Part shown: positions 56,481 through 64,000 of the stretch, piece after piece
Layout: the number at the start of each line of letters is the position of its first letter
Position numbering within the stretch: the first letter of the stretch is position 1
The notes under the pieces: model-generated
The model's database searches: none
Told to the model about the DNA's origin: nothing
The model's input: only the letters and a program-made list of their open reading frames with translations
Source: Agelaius tricolor
Taxonomy: Eukaryota > Chordata > Aves > Passeriformes > Icteridae
Direction: 5' to 3'
Assembly: GCA_023055355.1 (NCBI GenBank)
Contig: JALJCS010000009.1
Location: forward strand, 24,453,001-24,517,000
DNA: 64,000 nucleotides
Position numbers and translations under genes: made by a program

Positions 56481-59400
56481 AAATGTGTTTGCAGATGTTG
56501 AGGGGGAGCAGAAGTGGGGCTACTAGCATGAGTATTCAATAAGGTTTTAGTTCTGAATCATAATATAAATGCTTTTAAAGTAGAGCTCTGATAAGATTTG
56601 AAACCTTGCAGACTTTAAGACTTTCACAGCATTTTGGTAGTAACAGTCAAAAAGGAGAATATGTGTATTCAGTTGTTACTGACGCTTGCTTGTCTCAAAG
56701 AATTAACAATTAATATCTCTCATGGATTTAACATTTTTTCTACCCCTTTATTTAACAGCTGTGGAAGTTCCCAAGAGACAGCTGAGGCAGTTTACAAGAC
56801 CGTTTTCAACAGAGAGGTTTAGAGGAAAGGAAGGTGAAAGTTTGATGTCTTTCAGATAGCTACTATTAAAAGAACCCAGAGAAATAAACTTTGTGATCAG
56901 TTTGCAGTCCTCAAATATTTACAGTTTTTTCAGTAAAGTTGGTAGCTATGTGAGATGCTCTTTCTCTAAATATTTTTTTTCTTTGCCAACTCATTGATGA
57001 TTCTGTAGGTCTTCTGCTGTTAATTACAAACACTGATTAAATTTAGACTATGTAGAAGTGCACCTTTGGGGTTTTGTATTATTCTCTCTCACTGCTCAAC
57101 TTGGATAATGTTTCATGAACCTTTCTTTAACAGTGTGAAGTATCACCTTTCATCCAAGATAATGTAACTGTGCCTGAGTTTTCTTGATAAACACTTCCTT
57201 TAGGTCTGATTGATCTTGCTTTGATTTATGTGGGTATTTCCTTGTCATTTTTGTAAAAGCTGTGTTTCATTTTCACAAATATGTTTCAGTTAGAAGTAAG
57301 ACATTTGCTACTTCAGTTTTGGAAAGCTTGGGTTCTTGGTTTTTTCTTTGATTTGAGTTGGCATGTCCTTCTCTTTTAAATAATATGTAGGAGAAAAATA
57401 GAAATTGGAAGGTGCTTGATTGCTGGCTTTCTGTGATATGATCTTAAGTCTAAGTTAGCTTTATGAGTTTGGTGAACTTGTTTTTTGTTAGTTTGAAGGA
57501 GGTGTGCCTTGAGATTCTGTAGCCTGGGTGAATGACGCAAGAATTTGGTTAAAAACCCATTTTTTTTGGCAAATACATAGTTCAAAAGTCACCCAGCAGG
57601 TCTCTTGCTGAGATAGCTGGGGTTTTTGCCTCAGAGACTGGAAGTTTGGCCCTGAATACAAATGGGACCTTGCGAATATTGTAAAATGATGGGAGAATGC
57701 TTCCTTCACTTTTTTCTTTATGGGTTCCACATATTTAGGGTGTTTTATAAGTATTTTGTCTTCTGTTTGAAGTGCTTTGGCACGCCTACAAGTAACATGC
57801 CTTACAGCTACAACTGTGTCATCTTGGTGTCCCGAGAGCAACAGCTGAGTAAATATTTATTTATCAGGCAGGGAATTGTGGGATAAAGCTATCATGCATT
57901 ATAATTCAGATAATCCCTTTAAACGGATACAGTGGTGATTGTAAATGTGTGCACTTACAAGTAATAGCAATGTATTTGGCTCTGATGTGGGTGAGGCAGC
58001 ATCAGCACTAATCTTGTGCTTCCCCTCAATCTTCAGTCCTGTAGTTGATTTCTGAACTCTTGCATCTAATTTTGTTCATCAGTGAAATGGGAAGGGGTAA
58101 GACCTGCACAGTAGGTCCAAAAGGTTTAATAATAATCTGTCTCTCAGGAGTATATTTTTCAAATTACTTCTGCAAGCAATTGATTAAAATTTCTTGTTGC
58201 AATGTTGTGCTAGTTTTGAGATCCAAAATGTTGTTCTAGGCCACATCACTTCCAAGGGGTTTGAGTTAGAGCTCTTAAATTGCATGTTTGAAACTTTCCT
58301 ACTGCATAAAAGTCCATCAGCAGATTGGTTGAAAACTGGCATAGGTGTAAATTGTGTTTTAACATGGAAGAAGTCCCTTACATTTAATAGCTTAACAAAG
58401 TCATGCTGTCTGTACAGATTTTAATGGATGTCTTTGCAGTAGGCCCTGAGAACTTACAATCCTTACTGGGATAAGAATGCAAAAATAACAAAAAAGTAAA
58501 TCTGTTCATGCCTAAGGAAGCTTTAGCTGGAATGTCTTTGGTGCAGTTCTCGTGCTGAAACACCTTTATCAGAAACAAAAATGTTCTTCATGAGAAAAAA
58601 AAAACTTCCTAGTTATGCTTTCATAATACATGTTCAACTCTATTAATTGTCTTTTTTTTTTACAACTTTGTTCATAGATACACATAGACTGAAAATTATA
58701 AATGTATTAAGTAGCCACAGGTCTACGCTACTTCTGTACTGCTTTAGCTATCTGTGGTTGACACTTTCATTAAAAAAAATGTATTGTGAAGCTGAAAAAG
58801 GAATGTCTGTTATTGTAATATAATGGTTTTCTCAGATGTTATTTTACTGTGCAGGAGAGAGTTGAGTGAGGAATTTGATCAGGAATGTGTTGAAGTGTTT
58901 CAGTAAAGGCCTCTGACATCTGTCCTCTCTACTAACTGATGCCACTCCAGCAAGGCCACAGCTGCCAGACAAAGATAGGGTATTGCTGAGTTGAGTGGTG
59001 ACCTGAGCATTCCATTACACATGAGGTTCCTGTGTTCACAGAGATCTGTGTGATCATGTGTTTTTTCAGGATATTCCACTCATCTTTGACGGGAAGGTGT
59101 TTTTAAAAAGTGCTGTATTCCTTAACTGTTTCTGTGGTAAGCATTAGGGAGCAATGGGCTGTGCCAGAACTCTTTGCTGCATCCCTCACTCCGTCGCTTT
59201 GGCTGGGCTCGGGCTGGCAGTGCCGTGTCTTACAGTGAGGTCAGTGGCTCAGCTGTACTTGTGTAACAAGAGGGGCCATTCATAAACGTGATTCTTGGCC
59301 TGGAGACGCTAGATTGCATTTCCTAGCTTAGCACCAGGGTTCACTGTGCCTCAGGAAAGTGAAAATTGTGCTGCAGGATTGGAGTAGCACCCACTCATTT

Positions 59401-59486
59401 CCTATGTCTGGGGAGAACTCTCTCACCTGAGGGTGCAGTAGTCAGTCTCATGTTGTAGCAGGAGGAGATGCCTTGAAAGGAGCTGC

Positions 59487-60079
59487 AGCCTGTGGCATCC
59501 TGGCCTGGATCAGCAACAGTGTGCCCTGCAGGATTAGGGTAGTGACTCTCCCCCTGTACTCGGCACTGGTGAGGCCACACCTTGAGTCCTGTGTCCACTT
59601 CTGGGCCCATCACTACAAAGAAGGACATTGAGGTGCTGAAACAAGTCTGGACAAGGGCAGCAGAAGTGGTGAAGGGTCTGGAGCAAAAGTCCTGTGAGGA
59701 GCAGCTGAGGGAGCTGGGGTTGTTTAGCCAGGAGAAAAGAAGACTCAGGAGAGACCTGACCTCTCCTTAGAACTGCCTGAAAGGGTCGGTCTCTTCTCCC
59801 AAGTAATAACCAACAGGACAAGAGGAAATAGCCTGAAGCTGCACCAGGGGAGGCTCAGATTGGATATTGGGAAACATTTCTTTATGGAAAGGATTGTCAA
59901 GCCCTGGAGCAGGCTGCTCTTTGAAGTGGTTGAGTCACTGTTTCTGGAAGTATTCCCAATTCTTGTAGATGTGGTGCTTAGGGACATGGTTTAGCGGTGG
60001 GCTTGGCAGTGCTGGGTCAGCAGGTGGACTCGATGATCATGGAGTTTTTCCCACCCTAGATGATTCTATAATTCTGTGA
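59487..60079 (+). mobile_element. CR1 LINE 3' region, about 590 bp
   Basis: Plus orientation: GGCATCCTGGCCTGGATCAG (end of the coding part), TGTACTCGGCACTGGTGAGG, TTGTTTAGCCAGGAGAAAAG, GATTGGATATTGGGAAAC and the terminal GATTCTATAATTCTGTG. This is the longest and clearest CR1 in the window. The coding remnant is dead. Confidence 0.96.
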
Positions 60080-60773
60080 CCTGTATTCCTTGTCCCCCTG
60101 CACTGTTGTGGGTTGAGAAGTGGATAAGTTGGGAATGAATGATTGAAGTTGAGCCTGCGAAGAAGGAAGTGGAGGGGAAGTGTACTTTTTGCCTTTCACC
60201 ATCCTACTCAATTTTTAATTGACAACAAATTAATTTTCCCCAGGTTGAGTCTACCTTGTCAGTTGGTAAGTGACCTCTGAGTCTTTACCTCCCCCTCTGC
60301 TGTTCCAGTGTGGTAAAATGAGAGTCTAGCAGGCAGAAAATCACGAACACAGGTTCAAAGGACAATGGATTTCATATATACCAGTGCTTAGGGACTGCTG
60401 CATTTGTCTAATGCATTCCCAGTGGAGACAGTTGCTCAGCTTATTGATCATAAACCAGAGCAGGCTGGAACATGGGAATAGCACTCCTTGTTCAGGATAA
60501 TGTTGAGTTGAAGAACAATGGTGTCCCTGTTAGGGATACGCAAGATAATGGGACACTCCTATTTTCTTATCTGTCCTGCATGTCAGAGTTAAAAATGTAT
60601 GGAAAGTTCTTTCTCAGTGCTTTTTTGCTGTGATGTTCTCTTTTTATGTACTGGATTTATTGTATTTATCTGCCAAGCCTTTCCTCATTTACATTGTTGC
60701 CATCACTTCTTCTGTGATGCCCACACTCACTCCTGGAGGCAGTAAGTTGTGCAAGCTAAAATATCCAGGCTAT

Positions 60774-61311
60774 TGCCCTGGTTTCAGCAGGGATAGGGTT
60801 AATTTTCTGCCTAGTAGCTGGTACAGTGGTGTGCTTTTTATTTAGTATGAGAATTGAGTTGATAACACAGGAATGTTTTGGTTGTTGCTGACTAGTGTTT
60901 TCCCCAAGTCATGGACTTCTTCGTTTCCCATGTTCTGCCAGTGAAAATGCTGGAGTGGCACAAGAATTTGTGAGGGCACAGCTGACCCAAAATGGCCAAA
61001 GGAATATTCCATACCGGAGGACATTGTGCTCAGTGTATCACCTGAGGGGTGGGCTGGTCAGGGACAGCTCTCAGGGTCTGGCTGGGCATTGGTGAGCAAC
61101 TGCGTAATGTCTGTTGTATATTCTAATTATCATTATTGCCACAGTTATTCTAATTATTATTTTCTTCCTTTTATGTCCTATTAAACAGTTTTTATCTTAG
61201 CCTGTGAGTTTTCTCATTTCTACTTTTCTGATTCTCTCCCCCTTCGCACTGTTGGTGGTTAAGGGAGTGGCTGTGTGGTGTTGAGTTGCGAGCTGGGGTT
61301 AAACCACAGCA
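60774..61311 (+). mobile_element. Solo LTR, 538 bp
   Basis: Begins TGCCCTGGTTTCAGCAGGGA, shares CTAGTAGCTGGTACAGTG with the ERV LTR at 50 kb, has CCTATTAAACAG near the 3' part, and ends GGTTAAACCACAGCA. Flanks GCTAT (60769-60773) and GTTAT (61312-61316) match at four of five bases, a probable decayed target-site duplication. No retroviral interior is attached. Confidence 0.85.
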
Positions 61312-62865
61312 GTTATTTCCTGGTGTGTTAGGTATTCTTTTATCTTTTTTTTTTTTGGTTTGTAATTCAGGGAGTTGGAGCTGTCAGTACCTTTGTTCTT
61401 TTATATTGAGTATCAAGCAATTATCAAGGAATAAAGGGTGTGGAGTCAGCACATCTGTGTATCTCTGTTTTCTTGACAGGACTGGAGTATTTAGCTGGCA
61501 GTGGCTGTTACTGTAATCAGGCCCCACAAGTGCACCTTGGTCTGTTTCTTTTTAACTCATACATTTCCTCTTTAAAATTGCCTGGTTCCAGGCAGTTTAT
61601 AGAATGTTACCTGTCATTGCCTGGAAATATCTGTTATCATTCTCCTAAAATAACGATTCCCAGTCAACTGAAAGCTGAACTACTGTGTTTCTGCTGGTTG
61701 TCATATCAGGTTTTCTGACATTTTTCAGTGGGAAGTGTAGACAAAGGATTACAGAAAGTTGCTAGAAATTCTGCTTGCTTCCTAATTCAGCTAGCTCTAT
61801 GTTTTCATGAGAGCTTGTGCTAGTGCAGAGAAATTCTAGTTTGGGGACTGGACCAGAGAGAAAGATGAGATGGTGACAGTTGAGACCCATACTGGTGTGG
61901 CTTTGTGACTGACCAGTTAAAACATGCGGTAGTGCTAAAGGTTCTTTCTGCACTACTGAGTGTCTGAAATGAGGAAGCTTTCCCCTGAAATTCTTGTGCA
62001 GTCCTGAAAATAGATAAGACCTTTGTGGCACAGAGGAGGTGCCACTGACTGGGGAAGCCTTGAAATACCTTCCTGCTTGGAATGCATGCATTGCCCAAAG
62101 AGTTCAAGCGGGTTTGAGTTACAAGAAACTTAACACTTGTCATGAGGATGTGCCTACACTTTCTCTCCCATCCTTTTCTGCAATCCACCTTACCTATGTC
62201 TACTCAGGTCCTTGTAGTGCTGCATCCCTGGTAGTTTAGGGAGCTCCAGATGGGTGAGATGACAAAGTGACACCTCTGTTTTGATCCAGCTGATTCTGTG
62301 GGGTTGCTAGAGGAATTTTACAGCTCAGAGAGGTAGAAAAGCACCAGGGAGGGACAACCTGATAATAGGAAGTTGCTTTTCATGATGAAGGGTCAGTGAG
62401 CCAGGCTGTTTGCATGAAGTAGATGCTTGTATAAAGTAGAGACTGTCATCAATGGGTCTGTCTAGGCGATAACAAGAGAGGAGTGTAGTGGGAGCACTGG
62501 GACTTCTCCACAGATATGGACAAGAGAGTGGGCAGCTTGCTGTGTGTAAGAAGAATGACATCTCTAATGTTTAAAATCTCCAAATGGAAAAGATGCCAAA
62601 AGGGCACTGGTAGATTGTGGTTTGCTTTTAGGAGCAAAGGCTTGAGCCTTTGTTTCTAATGGAAGGGTTTGTTGTGGGACTTATTTCTGAGCAATATTGC
62701 TTCTGTCCTGGTGTGCCTGAGTGCCTGTGTGCTGGTTCTGCTGTGCTAGCAGGAAAGGAGGGAGGCTGGCTGCCATCCCGGGCTCGTTCATGAGCTGAGG
62801 GAGGAGCATGTGGGACAGCACCACGGATCCTCTTTGGCCTGAGGAAAAGTGGGATGTATTGGTTC

Positions 62866-62900
62866 TTTTTTTTTTTTTTTTTCCCTTTATTTTTTTTTTT
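62866..62900. repeat. Poly-T tract
   Basis: Two T-runs separated by CCCTTTA. The minus-strand 165-codon frame over this region is Lys-rich because of it and is not a gene. Confidence 0.85.
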
Positions 62901-63616
62901 CCCATCCTGTGATATTGAGCTGATTGTTTCCTGCAGCCTGTGAGAGATAACACAGGTCTCTTTATGGTGTGGGGTTTCCTGGATAAAAAGTATCTGCTGC
63001 TTGTGAAGTGCTCTCCGTAGTTCTTGAAGTGAGTGTTCGACGGGAAGGAGCGATGGGGCAGCAGCAGTGAGTGGTTTAATGTGCTTTCTTTATTTGGCTT
63101 GAAATTCTGAGAAGTGGAAAGAGAATTTGTTTGAGGATTGGATTTATCTTTTTTGTTTGTTTTTCTTTTGAAAAACAAACCATTTCTCAGTGCAGTTGGT
63201 GGGTTTTAAATAGGAAGAGGTAATAGGATTATGAAAGTGTTGCGTAAAAGAGGTGTTAAAAGCTATTGGCTTAACGGCCCTAATAAGAAACTAATCTGTT
63301 GAAAAGAAGGAAATGCCTGTGAAAGGAGCAGGTATAGACTCTTGTAAAACTTGAGGACTTGAACTATCCTGCATAGAAAAGCTGATGCTGTGCAGTGATC
63401 TTTCTACCTTGCCAGTTGTCAGGAATTTTAATTCCTTCTTGGTGGATATCGTGAAGAAGACTGCTACACTTCCTGATGTACCCGGAGCTAACCCGTTGCT
63501 GCTTTTGATTCTGGCCTAGATAAAATAACAAATAATTGTCTGTTTAGTACCGAGCTGATTAAATGCAGTCCCAGGGAATTCTTTCATGCTTCATTTCCTG
63601 CTTGAACTTATTACAG

Positions 63617-63762
63617 TTTTTAGAGTTAGGTTGAAGTGAATGCTCGTTGCCGCTGAACCTGTTCTGCTGCCTTTGGAATTTCTGCGTGAGCTTGAGGAGC
63701 TTGCAGGGGCTTCTAGAAAATCCTCCGTGGGAAATCTGTCCTTACTCAACCATGTGAAACAG
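63617..63762 (+). CDS. Candidate first coding exon of an unrecognised gene
   Basis: Acceptor TTATTACAG before 63617 and donor GTAGTC after 63762. An ATG at 63640, directly preceded by an in-frame TGA, opens 41 codons ending in phase 0. The predicted N-terminus (MLVAAEPVLLPLEFLREL, then EELAGASRKSSVGNL and NHVKQ) is Leu/Glu-rich and looks helical. I do not recognise the family. It could be the first coding exon of the gene driven by the CpG island at 55 kb; its later exons lie past the right edge. Codon choice looks protein-like, but the evidence is one short exon. Confidence 0.4.
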
Positions 63763-64000
63763 GTAGTCAAAGTTGGTTTGTGTAAATTAAAAATTAATTT
63801 TTCTTTCGTCAGATGAAAATATCTTTCACCCCTACAGGGTGAATAGTTTTAAATGTGAACATATGAAAAGTAAAATTTAGGCACCATGTTCTCACTGATT
63901 GTTTATACTGTTAAGCATAACTTTTTTTGAATAAGTAATCTAGGCTTTAGCATAATCATCATAATGACAGTTTTAATCTAAAAATGTATCAGTGAAAAAT

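Larger units (their letters stand above)
55415..63616 (+). other. Putative first intron of the right-hand gene
   Basis: About 8.2 kb, A/T-rich, with two CR1 elements and one solo LTR. A weak possible extra exon (acceptor TATTTAACAG at 56758) has no good donor. Poly-T runs lie at 62866-62900. Confidence 0.4.

Noticed and set aside
56634..56822. Possible exon with acceptor at 56758
   Set aside because: Acceptor is fair, but the donor options are weak and there is no conserved protein; left as intron.
57488..57841. 117-codon minus-strand frame
   Set aside because: Looked faintly protein-like, but I could match no family and it lies within the putative intron; no transposon termini found.
62681..63178. 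165-codon minus-strand frame
   Set aside because: Lys-rich translation of poly-T tracts, no domain, no splice context.

Overview
The window is vertebrate nuclear DNA from a bird. Three long genes are split into many short exons with GT..AG junctions, the promoters are CpG islands, and the dispersed repeats are avian: CR1 LINE 3' ends closing on ATTCTRTG-type repeats, and bird endogenous-retrovirus LTRs. I cannot name the species. The bacterial-style open frames are mostly chance; the genes below were rebuilt from exon junctions, phase and family conservation.

Layout. (1) 219-8201, minus strand: the first seven coding exons of CHD1L (ALC1), a PARP-regulated SNF2-family chromatin remodeller; the gene continues off the left edge. 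(2) 8321-22796, plus strand: a complete 21-exon gene for a 619-residue fatty-acid-amide-hydrolase-like amidase that resembles plant FAAH more than human FAAH or FAAH2, with an intact Lys-Ser-Ser triad. The start codons of (1) and (2) lie about 120 bp apart, head to head, in one CpG island. (3) 25425-33462, minus strand: the eight coding exons of TMEM39A (482 residues), an ER multi-pass protein linked to autophagy. A non-coding first exon sits in a CpG island at about 43.65-44.25 kb behind a 10.2-kb intron. Genes (2) and (3) are convergent and may end only about 200 bp apart. (4) From 55.1 kb rightward, plus strand: a second CpG island with a probable non-coding first exon, an 8.2-kb intron and a candidate first coding exon at 63617-63762. 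I do not recognise that gene.

Between the TMEM39A promoter and gene (4) lies a decayed retrovirus on the minus strand (5' LTR, Lys-tRNA-type primer site, gag-like and pol-like remnants, all broken) with a younger 1.2-kb LTR inserted into it. Other repeats are seven CR1 pieces, a solo LTR at 60.8 kb related to the retroviral LTR, a probable LTR in an amidase intron, and an LTR scrap in a CHD1L intron. I saw no tRNA, rRNA, CRISPR or microbial features.

Functionally the three recognised genes are unrelated (chromatin remodelling, lipid-amide hydrolysis, ER/autophagy). The useful links are architectural: a shared promoter, a tail-to-tail pair, and repeats lodged next to promoters and splice sites.
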